Below, piece by piece: positions 7,800 to 16,121 of a stretch of DNA of 64,000 nucleotides. Source of the DNA: Gemmobacter caeruleus (GTDB lineage: Bacteria; Pseudomonadota; Alphaproteobacteria; Rhodobacterales; Rhodobacteraceae); assembly GCF_008271655.1 (NCBI RefSeq), contig NZ_VKKX01000022.1, positions 124,001 to 188,000 on the forward strand, given 5' to 3'. The position numbers and the translations under genes were made by a program. The notes below the pieces were generated by a model, which saw nothing but the letters and a program-made list of their open reading frames with translations, was not told the DNA's origin and did not search any database. The first letter of the stretch is position 1, and every line of letters starts with the position of its first letter.

Positions 7800-8882
7800 T
7801 TATCGTTGCAGGATCAGCGCAGCCCCCACGCCCCCCGCCGCCGCGATGGCGGCAAGGCCGGGGCCATGATCCAGATCGTGAAACAGTCGCGCCGCCAGGA
7901 TGGCCCCCGAGGCGCCGATCGGGTGCCCCCGCGCCAGCGCGCCACCGCCGAGATTCACCCGTTCGGCCGGCAGGGCACAGGCGTCGATGCAGGCCAGCGC
8001 TTGCGCGGCATAGGCCTCCATCAACTCGACCCGCTCCAGATCGCCAGCGGACAGGCCAGCCGCGCCCAGCACGGCGCGGATCGCCGGCACCGGCGACCGG
8101 CCCGGCTCATCAGGGGCGGCCCCCAGCGTGGCGGCAGCCAAAAGGCGCAGCGCCCGGGGCGCGCGGGCGGCACGGGCCGGGGTCGTGACCACGACAAAGG
8201 CCGCCGCATCCGCCGCCACCGCCGTCGTCGCCCCGGTCACGCTGCCGGCCAGCACCGGGGCGCGGGCGGCCAGGCGCGGGCTCAGGTCGCGGGCGAAGGC
8301 ATCGCGCCCCTGCCCCGAAAGCGGCACGATTTCAGGGTGATGCGCCGCGCGCGCCAGAGTGTGCGAGCGGATGGCAAAGGCATCCTGCCGGGCGCGGTCG
8401 ATGCCCAGACGGTCTGCCAGCCGCGCCGCGGCCTCGGTCATGTCGGGGTCGCGGTCGGGCCAGGGGGTGAAGGGCGGGGCCTCATAGGGCGTGGGCGGCT
8501 GGCCGGGCGCTTGGGCCAGCCGCAGGGGGCGGCGCGACCAGCTCTCGGCGCCGCCCGCCACCACGACCTCGGCCTGCCCCGCCGCCACCATCGCCGCCGC
8601 AAGCCGGATCGCATCCAGCCCGCCCGCGCATTGCCGGTCGATGCTCAGCCCCGCCACCCGTTCGGGCAGACCCGCCGCCAGCGCCGCCAGCCGGGCCGGG
8701 TTGCCCCCCGCCCCAAGCGCGTTGGACAGGATCAGCTCATCCACCTCGGCGGGCTGGATGCCGGCATCGGCCAGCGCCGCCCCGATCACCGGCGCGGCCA
8801 GATCATGCAGCGCCAGCGTCGCAAAGGCGCCGCCACGCGGGATCACGGCACTGCGGCGGGCAGCAATCAGGCGGGGCTGCAT
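7800..8882 (-). CDS. Thiolase-like protein with altered active site
   Basis: Thiolase-superfamily protein of 360 residues. The acyl-accepting cysteine is present in DRQCAGGLDAIRLAAAM (Cys85) and so is the histidine in ARGHPIGASGA (His320). Two other active-site residues of biosynthetic thiolases are not. The C-terminal Cys normally in CIGGG is Ala347 (GLAAIAAAGGVGAAL), and the Asn of the usual NEAFAAQ motif is Met (LMEAYAAQA). It may therefore catalyse a thiolase-related acyl transfer rather than acetyl-CoA condensation. The start at 8882 overlaps the 3' end of the ligase-like gene by 16 bases, so the two are translated from one mRNA. Its neighbours (bioMNY facing it, ligase upstream) resemble Bacillus yhfS-yhfT beside a bioY. 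Confidence 0.85.
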   Translation of the reverse strand: MQPRLIAARRSAVIPRGGAFATLALHDLAAPVIGAALADAGIQPAEVDELILSNALGAGGNPARLAALAAGLPERVAGLSIDRQCAGGLDAIRLAAAMVAAGQAEVVVAGGAESWSRRPLRLAQAPGQPPTPYEAPPFTPWPDRDPDMTEAAARLADRLGIDRARQDAFAIRSHTLARAAHHPEIVPLSGQGRDAFARDLSPRLAARAPVLAGSVTGATTAVAADAAAFVVVTTPARAARAPRALRLLAAATLGAAPDEPGRSPVPAIRAVLGAAGLSAGDLERVELMEAYAAQALACIDACALPAERVNLGGGALARGHPIGASGAILAARLFHDLDHGPGLAAIAAAGGVGAALILQR

Positions 8883-10033
8883 GCGACCCTCCGCGAAAGC
8901 GTGGTGAAATCGGTCTTGCCCGAGGGCAGCGCCGGCCAATCCGCGATCCAGTGCAGCCGGCGCGGCGCCTTGAGCGGCCCGAAGGCCACGCGCAGGGCGG
9001 CAAGCAAGGCCACCTCGTCGCCCGCGCCGTGCAGGCAGGCCTCCAGCACATGCCCGCGGCGCGCGTCCGCGCGGGCGATGACGGCGGCGGCGGCGATGCC
9101 GGGTTGCGCCAGCAAAAAGGCCTCGATCTCCTCGGGTTGCACGGTCTGGTCGGCGATCTTGACCTGACGCCCGATCCGCCCGGCCAGCCAGAGCGTGCCG
9201 CCCTCGATCCGCGCGGCCTCGCCCGGGGCGACCCAGCCCTCTTGCCACAAGGCCGACCCCGGCACCCCGGCATAGCCCTGCGCCAGATAGGGCGACTGGA
9301 CCCAGAGCCGTTCCCCCTCCAGCCGCCATTCCACGCCCGGATAGGCGCGGCCCAGACTGCCGGGCGGGCTGTCGGCATCGGCCAGCGCGATGAAACTGGT
9401 CTCTGCCGCGCCGTAAAACTCGGTCACCCGCGCGGCGCAGCGCCGGGTCAGCGCCGCGCGCAGATCGGCGGTCAGCCGCGCGCCGCCGATGATGACATGG
9501 CGAAGATCGGGCCAGTCCTGCCCCGCCGCCAGCAGGCCCTGCACCTGCGCGGGCGTGGCATACAGATGGCTGACCCGCCGCGCGGCCAGCATCGCCGCCT
9601 GTCGGTCGGGGCGCGCGCCCTCCAGCAAGTGCAATTCCGCGCCCAGATGCAGGGCCTCAGCCGCCGCATAAAGCGCCAGCGAATGCACCAGCCCGCCGGT
9701 CGCTGCCACTCGCGCATCGGGGCCGATGCCAAACAGCCCGGCATTGACCGTGAAACTGGCGATCCAGCTTTTCTGGCTGCGGCGGATGCGGCGCGGGGTG
9801 CCGCTGCTACCGCCGGTCAGTGTCTCGAAGACCCCGTCGCCATCGGGTGCGGGGCCATCGGGCGCGGGGCCGTCACCGCCGATGCGAAAGGCCGGCGCCC
9901 CAAGGGCGGCTTGCAGCGCCCGCGCGGCCGGACGTTCCGGCAAGGCCGATGCCGCTGTGGCCGGCCGGCCCGGCCCATGCACCTGCCCCGCCGCATCGAC
10001 CAGCCGCGCGTCGGGGTGCCAGCAAAAGCGCAT
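8867..10033 (-). CDS. AMP-binding (acyl-CoA ligase-like) protein
   Basis: A compact ANL-superfamily adenylating enzyme of 388 residues, against about 500-550 for usual acyl-CoA ligases; the N-terminal region is short. The P-loop is TGGSSGTPRR, the A5 motif is EFYGAAETSF and the A10 catalytic lysine is in LPSGKTDF, all intact. The A8 hinge reads LAGRIGRQVKIADQTVQPEE, with Gly where GRxDxxIK normally has Asp. ATP-dependent activation of a carboxylic acid is likely; the substrate is unknown. The ATG at 10033 overlaps the aroQ stop by one base (TGATG), which rules out the longer frame. It forms an operon with aroQ upstream and the thiolase-like gene downstream. Confidence 0.85.
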   Translation of the reverse strand: MRFCWHPDARLVDAAGQVHGPGRPATAASALPERPAARALQAALGAPAFRIGGDGPAPDGPAPDGDGVFETLTGGSSGTPRRIRRSQKSWIASFTVNAGLFGIGPDARVAATGGLVHSLALYAAAEALHLGAELHLLEGARPDRQAAMLAARRVSHLYATPAQVQGLLAAGQDWPDLRHVIIGGARLTADLRAALTRRCAARVTEFYGAAETSFIALADADSPPGSLGRAYPGVEWRLEGERLWVQSPYLAQGYAGVPGSALWQEGWVAPGEAARIEGGTLWLAGRIGRQVKIADQTVQPEEIEAFLLAQPGIAAAAVIARADARRGHVLEACLHGAGDEVALLAALRVAFGPLKAPRRLHWIADWPALPSGKTDFTTLSRRVACSPA

Positions 10034-10470
10034 CAGCCGCGCAGCAGGCTGACCGCGCGGCGCAGCGCCAGCAGATAGCCCTCGGTGCCGCAACCCGCGA
10101 TCACGCCATCGGCGCGCAGCGAGACATAGGAATGGTGGCGAAAGCTCTCGCGCTTGTGGACGTTGGAGATATGCACCTCGAAGACCGGGCCTTCAAAGGC
10201 ATGAAGCGCATCCAGAATGGCGACAGAGGTATGGGTATAGGCGGCGGGGTTGATGATGATCGCCGCCGCCTGATCGCGGGCGCGATGGATCATCTCCACG
10301 ATCTCGCCCTCGTGGTTGGACTGGTGAAATTCCGTGACCACGCCCAGTTCGGCGCCCAGCGCGGCGCAGGCCGCGGCCACATCGTCCAGCGTCTCGCGCC
10401 CGTAGATCTCGGGCTGGCGCTTGCCCAGCAGATTGAGGTTGGGGCCGTTCAGGATATGGATCGGTTTCAT
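10033..10470 (-). CDS. aroQ: Type II 3-dehydroquinate dehydratase
   Basis: Dodecameric shikimate-pathway enzyme converting 3-dehydroquinate to 3-dehydroshikimate. The 145 residues are a full type II enzyme: [19 protein letters not shown] with the catalytic Tyr, [17 protein letters not shown] for substrate binding and [19 protein letters not shown] with the catalytic His and lid Arg. Three in-frame ATGs compete (10485, 10473, 10470); MKPIHILNG at 10470 matches the family opening and AGG lies a few bases before. It is the first gene of an operon with the ligase-like and thiolase-like genes, an unusual partnership for a shikimate gene. Confidence 0.95.
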   Translation of the reverse strand: MKPIHILNGPNLNLLGKRQPEIYGRETLDDVAAACAALGAELGVVTEFHQSNHEGEIVEMIHRARDQAAAIIINPAAYTHTSVAILDALHAFEGPVFEVHISNVHKRESFRHHSYVSLRADGVIAGCGTEGYLLALRRAVSLLRG

Positions 10471-10583
10471 CATCTTGCCTTGCATCGCCTGCGGCGACAG
10501 TAGCGCAAGGCCCGGCCCGGATAAAGCCGCGTTGCATGGCCGGGCAGGTCATGGCAAGGGTCGGCAAAACGAGGGAGAGAGCG

Positions 10584-11441
10584 ATGACGATCCTGCTGAT
10601 CCATAGCGGCGGCACCATCGGCATGGGACCGGGGCCGGACGGATTGCAGCCCGTCGCGGGCAAGCTGGAGGCGGCGGTGGCCGCGCGCCTGCCGCAGGGG
10701 GCCGCGCTGCGGGCCGAGGTGTTCGACCCGCTGCTTGACAGCGCCGATGTCGGCCCGGCGGAATGGAACCGCATTCTGGCGGTCATCGCGGCGCATCCAG
10801 GGGCGGATGTGCTGCTGACCCATGGCACCGATACCATGGCCTATAGCGGCGCGGCGCTGTCGCAGGCCCTGGCGGGATCGGGGCGGCGGGTGGTGATGTG
10901 CGGCGCGATGACGCCCCTGGGCATGGGCGGCGATGCCGAGGGCAATCTGGACCTTGCCTTGCAGGCGCTGCACGAGGCCGCGCCGGGGGTGTGGCTGGCC
11001 TTTGACGGGCGGCTGTTGCCGGCGGGCGGGCTGGTCAAGACCGACAGCCATGCCGCCGACGCCTTTTCCGCCATCCCGCAGGAGGACGCCCCGCCCCGCG
11101 CGGCGGGCACGCGCTTTGGCGCCGCGCGGGTGGCGGTGCTGACGCTGACCCCCGGCCTGCCCGCCGCCGCCTTGGCCGCCATGCTCGCGGAACTGGACGG
11201 CGCGGTGCTGCGGGTCTTTGGCGCGGGCACCCTGCCCGGCGATGCCGCGCTGATCGACGCGCTGGCGCAGGCGGTGCGGCGCGGCTGTCGGCTGCGGGCG
11301 GTCAGCCAATGCCTGCATGGCGGGCTGACCCCGGGGGCCTATGCCGCCGGCGCCGGGCTCTGGGCCGCCGGGGTGGAGAATGGCGGGACCGAGACGCCCG
11401 AGGCTGCGCTGGTGCGGCTGATGCTTGACCTTGGCGCCTGA
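10584..11441 (+). CDS. L-asparaginase family amidohydrolase
   Basis: Asparaginase/glutaminase-fold protein of 285 residues without a signal peptide, so probably cytoplasmic. The first catalytic threonine is in IHSGGTIGMG near the N-terminus, and the second motif THGTDTMAYSGAAL carries the Thr-Asp pair. The central MCGAMTPLGMGGDAEGNL is also typical. It is shorter than the roughly 330-residue EcA-type enzymes, mainly in the C-terminal domain. The ATG at 10584 follows GAGGGAGAGAGCG, a strong SD. It stands alone, divergent from aroQ. Confidence 0.9.
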   Translation: MTILLIHSGGTIGMGPGPDGLQPVAGKLEAAVAARLPQGAALRAEVFDPLLDSADVGPAEWNRILAVIAAHPGADVLLTHGTDTMAYSGAALSQALAGSGRRVVMCGAMTPLGMGGDAEGNLDLALQALHEAAPGVWLAFDGRLLPAGGLVKTDSHAADAFSAIPQEDAPPRAAGTRFGAARVAVLTLTPGLPAAALAAMLAELDGAVLRVFGAGTLPGDAALIDALAQAVRRGCRLRAVSQCLHGGLTPGAYAAGAGLWAAGVENGGTETPEAALVRLMLDLGA

Positions 11442-11529
11442 TGTTACAGCCCGGCACGCGGTTGTGATGTAACGCGACTTGCCCCAGACGCGAACTGCTT
11501 CACAATCGGGCAGAGCGCAGGAGGATGCC

Positions 11530-12459
11530 ATGTCGAACCGCTGGAACACCGGGCTGAACTGGTCGGACGTGACACCAGAACGCCACTGGCTGAACCGCCG
11601 CGCCCTGCTGGCCGGGGCGGCCGGGGCTGGCGCGCTGGCATTGGCCGGGGCGGCCGAGGCCAGGATTGCCGCCAAGCCCAGCCCCTATTCCACCGATGCC
11701 GCGCCCAATACGCTGGAAGACATCACCGGCTACAACAATTTCTACGAATTCGGCTATGACAAGTCGGACCCCGCGCGCCATGCGGGCGGGCTGACCATAG
11801 CGCCCTGGTCGGTCAAGATCGACGGGCTGGTGGACAAGCCCGGCGATTACGCGCTGGACGATCTGACCAAGGGTATCGCGCTGGAGGAACGCATCTACCG
11901 CTTTCGCTGTGTCGAGGCCTGGTCGATGGTCATCCCCTGGATCGGCTTTCCGCTGGCGGCGCTGCTCGACCGCGTGGGGGTGCAGCCGGGCGCGAAATAT
12001 GTGGCCTTTGAAAGCCTGGCCCGCCCCGACGAAATGCCGGGGGTGAAGGCGGGCCTGCTCGACTGGCCCTATCGCGAGGGACTGCGCATCGACGAGGCGA
12101 TGAACCCGCTGACCATCCTCGCGACCGGGCTGTATGGCGAGGCGATGCCGCGCCAGAACGGCGCGCCGATCCGGCTGGTGGTGCCGTGGAAATACGGTTT
12201 CAAATCGGCCAAGTCGCTGGTGCGCATCAGCCTGACCGACACACAGCCGCGCACCACCTGGCAGGGCCTTCAGCCGCGCGAATACGGGTTCTACGCCAAT
12301 GTGAACCCCGAGGTGGACCATCCGCGCTGGTCGCAGGCCTCTGAACGGCGGATCGGCGGCGGGCTGTTCGCCAAGCGCGTCGATACCATCAAGTTCAACG
12401 GCTATGGCGAATATGTGGCCAGCCTGTATGCCGGGCAGGATCTGGCGAAGGATTACTGA
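11530..12459 (+). CDS. msrP: Periplasmic protein-methionine-sulfoxide reductase, catalytic subunit
   Basis: Molybdenum-cofactor enzyme (formerly YedY) that repairs oxidised methionine in periplasmic proteins. It has 309 residues. A Tat signal ([20 protein letters not shown], about residues 20-42) fits export of a folded Mo protein. The molybdenum-ligating cysteine is in [15 protein letters not shown]. Family blocks [14 protein letters not shown] and [17 protein letters not shown] are present. The ATG at 11530 follows an AGGAGG-like SD. msrQ overlaps its stop by one base. The moaC and moeA genes for its cofactor lie 22 kb downstream. Confidence 0.97.
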   Translation: MSNRWNTGLNWSDVTPERHWLNRRALLAGAAGAGALALAGAAEARIAAKPSPYSTDAAPNTLEDITGYNNFYEFGYDKSDPARHAGGLTIAPWSVKIDGLVDKPGDYALDDLTKGIALEERIYRFRCVEAWSMVIPWIGFPLAALLDRVGVQPGAKYVAFESLARPDEMPGVKAGLLDWPYREGLRIDEAMNPLTILATGLYGEAMPRQNGAPIRLVVPWKYGFKSAKSLVRISLTDTQPRTTWQGLQPREYGFYANVNPEVDHPRWSQASERRIGGGLFAKRVDTIKFNGYGEYVASLYAGQDLAKDY

Positions 12460-13079
12460 TGGACCGCGTTCACGCCCTGTTGCGCCGGGTGCGGCCCTGG
12501 ATGGTCTATGCCCTGGGCGCCATCCCCGCGGCGCTACTGATCCTGCGCATCTTCACCGGCGATCTGGGCATCGACCCGGTCAAGACCATCGAACACCGGC
12601 TGGGCGAGGTGGCGCTGCAACTGATGGTGGCGGGCCTGTGCATCACGCCGCTGCGGCGGCTGGCCGGGCTGAACCTGATCCGGTTTCGCCGGCAGATCGG
12701 GGTTCTGGCCTTTGTCTATGCCACGCTGCATTTCGCGGTCTGGATCGCGCTGGACCTGCAATTCCGCTGGGCCGAGATCGGCGCCGATCTGGTGAAGCGG
12801 CCCTATATCGTCATCGGATTTCTGGCTTTTCTGATGCTGGTGCCGCTGGCCCTCACCTCGAGCAATGCCTCGATCCGGCGTCTGGGTAGCGCGGCCTGGC
12901 AAAAGCTCCATTGGCTGACCTATCCGGCGGCGGTGCTGGCAGCGGTGCATTTCGTCTGGCTGATGAAGGCCTGGGCGTTCGAGCCGCTGGCCTATCTGGC
13001 GGGGATCACGGCCCTGCTGGCCTTGCGGCTGTGGTGGCGGGCGCGCAAGGGTCTGGCTGCCACGCCGGCCCGGGCCTGA
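12459..13079 (+). CDS. msrQ: Heme-binding membrane subunit of the MsrPQ system
   Basis: Six-helix membrane protein of 206 residues (formerly YedZ) that carries heme b and passes electrons from the quinone pool or a flavin reductase to MsrP. Helix-borne histidines that could ligate heme are in YATLHFAVWIAL and KLHWLTYPAAVLAAVHFVWL. The start codon overlaps the msrP stop (TGATG), so the pair is translationally coupled. It ends 5 bases before the convergent metF terminator. Confidence 0.96.
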   Translation: MDRVHALLRRVRPWMVYALGAIPAALLILRIFTGDLGIDPVKTIEHRLGEVALQLMVAGLCITPLRRLAGLNLIRFRRQIGVLAFVYATLHFAVWIALDLQFRWAEIGADLVKRPYIVIGFLAFLMLVPLALTSSNASIRRLGSAAWQKLHWLTYPAAVLAAVHFVWLMKAWAFEPLAYLAGITALLALRLWWRARKGLAATPARA

Positions 13080-13084
13080 AAAAA

Positions 13085-13116
13085 ACGCCCGGCCCCCCAC
13101 CTCTGGGTCCGGGCGT
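13085..13116 (-). terminator. Rho-independent terminator of metF
   Basis: Stem ACGCCCGG/CCGGGCGT. Read on the minus strand it is followed by a run of seven T, and it lies 34 bases past the metF stop codon. It may also end msrQ transcription from the other side. Confidence 0.85.
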
Positions 13117-13150
13117 CAGTCAGCCGGGAAAGGGCGATCCTGCCACCAGA

Positions 13151-14017
13151 TCAGGCTACCTTTTCCAGCGCCACCTCGGGAGCGAGGCCAAGGGCGTGAC
13201 AGACGTCACGGGTCAGATGCGGGCGGTTGAGGGTGTAGAAATGCAGATCCTCTACCCCTTCGGAAATCAGCGCGTCGCAGAGTTCGGTGCAAAGCGCGAC
13301 CGACAGCAGGTCTTCGCGCCCGTCGCGTTTCGCCACGGCAAAGGCATCGTCGAGCCATTGCGGCACCTGCGCCCCGCAGCGCGCGGCGAATTTCCGCACG
13401 CCGGCGAAATTCTCGATCGGCAGGATGCCGGGGATGATCGGCGCGGTGATGCCTTCCTTTGCACAGAGATCGCGGAACCGCAGGAAGGTTTCCGGCTCAA
13501 AGAAGAACTGGGTCAGCGCGGCGCTGGCCCCCGCGTCGATCTTGCGCTTGAGCCAGCGCACGTCTTGCAGCGTGTCGGCGGCATCGGGATGCGGTTCGGG
13601 ATAGGCGCCGACACGCAGGGTGAACTGGCCGGTGGCGGCCAGCGCCTCGATCAGTTCCACACTGTCGGCAAAGCCTTCGGGATGCGGGGTGAAGCGCGTT
13701 GCGCCCTTGGGGGCGTCCCCGCGCAGCGCCACGATATCGGTGATGCCATTGGCGGCATAGGCCTGCGCGATCTCCAGCGTTTCGGCCCTGGTCGCATCGA
13801 CACAGGTCAGATGCGCGGCCACCCGCAGCCCGGTATTGCGGCCGATCGTCGTCACCGCGTCATGGGTCAGCTTGCGGGTGGTGCCACCGGCGCCATAAGT
13901 CACGCTGACGAATTCCGGTTGCAGCGGCGCCAGCATCTGCACGGTTTCCCACAGTTTGAACGACGCATCCAGCGTCTGCGGCGGGAAGAACTCGAACGAA
14001 ATGCGCGGCGTCGTCAT
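13151..14017 (-). CDS. metF: 5,10-methylenetetrahydrofolate reductase
   Basis: FAD enzyme of 288 residues that makes 5-methyl-THF for methionine synthesis. The N-terminus PRISFEFFPPQT is the family opening. EFVSVTYGAGGTTRKLTHDA, VAAHLTCVDATRAETLEIAQ, NGITDIVALRGDAPKG and RKIDAGASAALTQFFFEPE follow in the expected order for the TIM barrel. The ATG at 14017 follows ACAGGAGCCAAAG. It is divergent from a MetR-type regulator with a MetR-like site between them. Confidence 0.97.
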   Translation of the reverse strand: MTTPRISFEFFPPQTLDASFKLWETVQMLAPLQPEFVSVTYGAGGTTRKLTHDAVTTIGRNTGLRVAAHLTCVDATRAETLEIAQAYAANGITDIVALRGDAPKGATRFTPHPEGFADSVELIEALAATGQFTLRVGAYPEPHPDAADTLQDVRWLKRKIDAGASAALTQFFFEPETFLRFRDLCAKEGITAPIIPGILPIENFAGVRKFAARCGAQVPQWLDDAFAVAKRDGREDLLSVALCTELCDALISEGVEDLHFYTLNRPHLTRDVCHALGLAPEVALEKVA

Positions 14018-14064
14018 CTTTGGCTCCTGTTTCGGATGCCCCCCTTGTGCCCGACTTTGCGATG

Positions 14065-14077
14065 TGAGACAAATTCA
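14065..14077. promoter_or_regulatory. MetR-like operator between metF and the LysR gene
   Basis: TGAGACAAATTCA matches the MetR consensus TGAA-N5-TTCA at all but one base. It lies 48 bases before the metF start and 31 bases before the regulator start, where it could activate metF and autoregulate metR. Confidence 0.6.
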
Positions 14078-14107
14078 TAGTATTCAACATCAACATGAGG
14101 AACGCTC

Positions 14108-15013
14108 ATGTATTTTGAACTCCGCCACCTGCGCACGATCAAGGCCATCCATGAATGCGGCGGGCTGGCGCGCGCGGCGGACATGCTGAACATGACGCAA
14201 AGCGCGCTGAGCCATCAGGTGAAGGGGCTGGAGGATCAGGCCGGGATGGAGCTGTTCGTGCGCCGGTCGCGGCCGATGAAGCTGTCGGCGGCGGGGCAGC
14301 GCATGCTGCGCGTGGCCGAACGTGTCCTGCCCGAGATCGAGGGGCTGGAGGACGAGTTTCGCGCCCTTCAGTCCGGCAAGACCGGGCGGCTGCATATCAC
14401 GCTGGAATGTCATGCCTGTTTCGACTGGCTGTTCCCGGTGCTGGAGAAATTCCGCCACGCCTGGCCCGATATCGACATCGACATTCGCGCGGGCCTCGCG
14501 TTTGAGGCGATGCCGGCGCTGGACCGCGAAGAGGTCGATCTGGTCATCACCTCCAACCCGGTCGATCTGGCGGGGATCATCTTCAACCCGCTGTTCGACT
14601 ATCACCCGACGCTGGTCGCCGCCGCCCGCAATCCGCTGGCGCAAAAGGCATTCGTCGCGGCCGAGGATTTTCGCGACCAGACGCTGATCACCTATCCGGT
14701 GGGGCGCGACCGGCTGGATGTGTTCACCGAACTGCTGACCCCCGCCCGGGTGGAGCCGCGCCACCATCGCCAGGCCGATCTGACGGCGGTGATCTTCATG
14801 CTGGTCGGATCGGATCGCGGCGTGTCGGTATTGCCCGATTGGGTGATGCGCGACATCCGCCGGAACCCCGATTACGTCACCCGCCCGCTTGGACCGCAAA
14901 CGGTGACCAAGCGCATGTATGCCGCGACCCGCGATCTGGATGCGACCCTGCCCTATATGGCGCATTTCCTGCGGCTGATCCGCACCGAGGCGGTCAAGCT
15001 GCAACGCGCCTGA
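14108..15013 (+). CDS. metR: LysR-family regulator, MetR type
   Basis: LysR-type activator of 301 residues. The winged helix-turn-helix is at residues 1-65 (GGLARAADMLNMTQSALSHQ, LFVRRSRPMKLSAAG), followed by a periplasmic-binding-like effector domain with LHITLECHACFDWLFPVLEK and DLVITSNPVDLAGIIFNPLF, which resemble MetR, the homocysteine-responsive activator of methionine genes. Adjacency to metF and the MetR-like box support this. The ATG at 14108 follows GAGGAACGCTC. Name given with moderate confidence because many LysR proteins are similar. Confidence 0.85.
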   Translation: MYFELRHLRTIKAIHECGGLARAADMLNMTQSALSHQVKGLEDQAGMELFVRRSRPMKLSAAGQRMLRVAERVLPEIEGLEDEFRALQSGKTGRLHITLECHACFDWLFPVLEKFRHAWPDIDIDIRAGLAFEAMPALDREEVDLVITSNPVDLAGIIFNPLFDYHPTLVAAARNPLAQKAFVAAEDFRDQTLITYPVGRDRLDVFTELLTPARVEPRHHRQADLTAVIFMLVGSDRGVSVLPDWVMRDIRRNPDYVTRPLGPQTVTKRMYAATRDLDATLPYMAHFLRLIRTEAVKLQRA

Positions 15014-15017
15014 TCGG

Positions 15018-15037
15018 GCTGTTCCCCCGGGAACAGC
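15018..15037 (+). terminator. Hairpin after metR
   Basis: A perfect 9-bp stem GCTGTTCCC/GGGAACAGC with a CC loop, 5 bases after the stop codon. No T-run follows, so termination is likely but not certain. Confidence 0.6.
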
Positions 15038-15091
15038 GCTGGACGCCGGCGCCTGCGATGCTAGGGTCACGCCAGAATGAGGGAGACGACC

Positions 15092-16033
15092 ATGGGCCGC
15101 ACCATCCGCTTCAACGACGCCGCCAACAGCTTTCGCCAGGGGCTGTCGATCGACAACCGCGAGGTCACGCTGATCATGCTGGGCGGCAATGACCGCGTGC
15201 TGCTGGACCGTAACGACGATTTCGGCGGCGGCAACGAGGTGCGGGCCGGGGCGGGCAATGACGTGGTGCGCAGCCTGGCTGAAAATGGCAGTCTGATCCT
15301 GCTGGGCGACGGGCGCGACACCTATATCGGCGAAGGCTTTGGCAGCTTTGCCACCGACCGCGCCGATACGGTGCGCGGCGGCGCCGGCGCCGATACCATC
15401 GCCGCCGCGACGTTCAAGAGCATCTATACCGGCGATGCGGGCAATGACCGTTTCTTTTCGGTGGGCTGGCAGAACACCTTTCTTGGCGGTCGCGGCATCG
15501 ACACGATCAGCTATCAGGTGCGCGACAATGACAGCACGCAAGGCGGCAGCGGCGTCACGGTCGATCTGGGCGCGGGCAAGGCGCAGACCGGCGCCAACCG
15601 CTTTGAGACCCTGCGCGGGATCGAGAATGTCGTGGGCTCGGGCGCCGACGACGCGCTGTTCGGCCATGGCGGGCGCAACCGGCTGACCGGGGGCGAGGGC
15701 TTTGACCAGATGACCGGGCGCGGCGGCGCCGACACCTTTGTCTGGCGCAGCGCGACCGAGGCGCAGGCCGCCAGCGATGCCATCGACATCGTCACCGATT
15801 TCCGCGCCGATCAGGGCGACAAGCTGCATCTGAGCGCCATCGACGCCAATCTGAACGCGGCCGGCAATCAGGCCTTCCGGTTCATCGGAGGGGCCGAATT
15901 CTCGGGTCGGGCGGGAGAGCTGCGCTTTTCCGACCAGATCCTTGCCGCAGATCTGAATGGCGACGGCTTTGCCGACATGCAGATCGGTCTGGCCAATGTC
16001 GCGAGCCTGCGCGCGATCGACATCCTGCTCTGA
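15092..16033 (+). CDS. RTX-type calcium-binding protein with M10-like C-terminal domain
   Basis: Acidic, Gly/Asp-rich protein of 313 residues without a Sec signal. Degenerate RTX turns run through it (GGNDRVLLDRNDDFGGGNE, GGAGADTIAAATF, GADDALFGHGGRNRLTGGEG). The last about 80 residues (GADTFVWRSATEAQAASD to NGDGFADMQIGL) resemble the C-terminal domain of serralysins that follows RTX repeats and carries type I secretion information. No protease or other catalytic domain is seen. The start at 15092 is chosen over 15077 because GGGAG sits 8 bases before it. No T1SS genes are in the window. It probably is exported and calcium-stabilised. Confidence 0.8.
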   Translation: MGRTIRFNDAANSFRQGLSIDNREVTLIMLGGNDRVLLDRNDDFGGGNEVRAGAGNDVVRSLAENGSLILLGDGRDTYIGEGFGSFATDRADTVRGGAGADTIAAATFKSIYTGDAGNDRFFSVGWQNTFLGGRGIDTISYQVRDNDSTQGGSGVTVDLGAGKAQTGANRFETLRGIENVVGSGADDALFGHGGRNRLTGGEGFDQMTGRGGADTFVWRSATEAQAASDAIDIVTDFRADQGDKLHLSAIDANLNAAGNQAFRFIGGAEFSGRAGELRFSDQILAADLNGDGFADMQIGLANVASLRAIDILL

Positions 16034-16121
16034 CCTCCCTGCCCCCTTCACATTGGCGGGCTTTCGGTCTAGAAGCCCCGGTCTGAACAGCCGACATGAC
16101 CGAACGCGACGAGGAAAGCCG

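Noticed and set aside
8405-9167. Extended plus-strand frames over the ligase and thiolase genes
   Set aside because: These are shadows on the opposite strand of the minus-strand operon.
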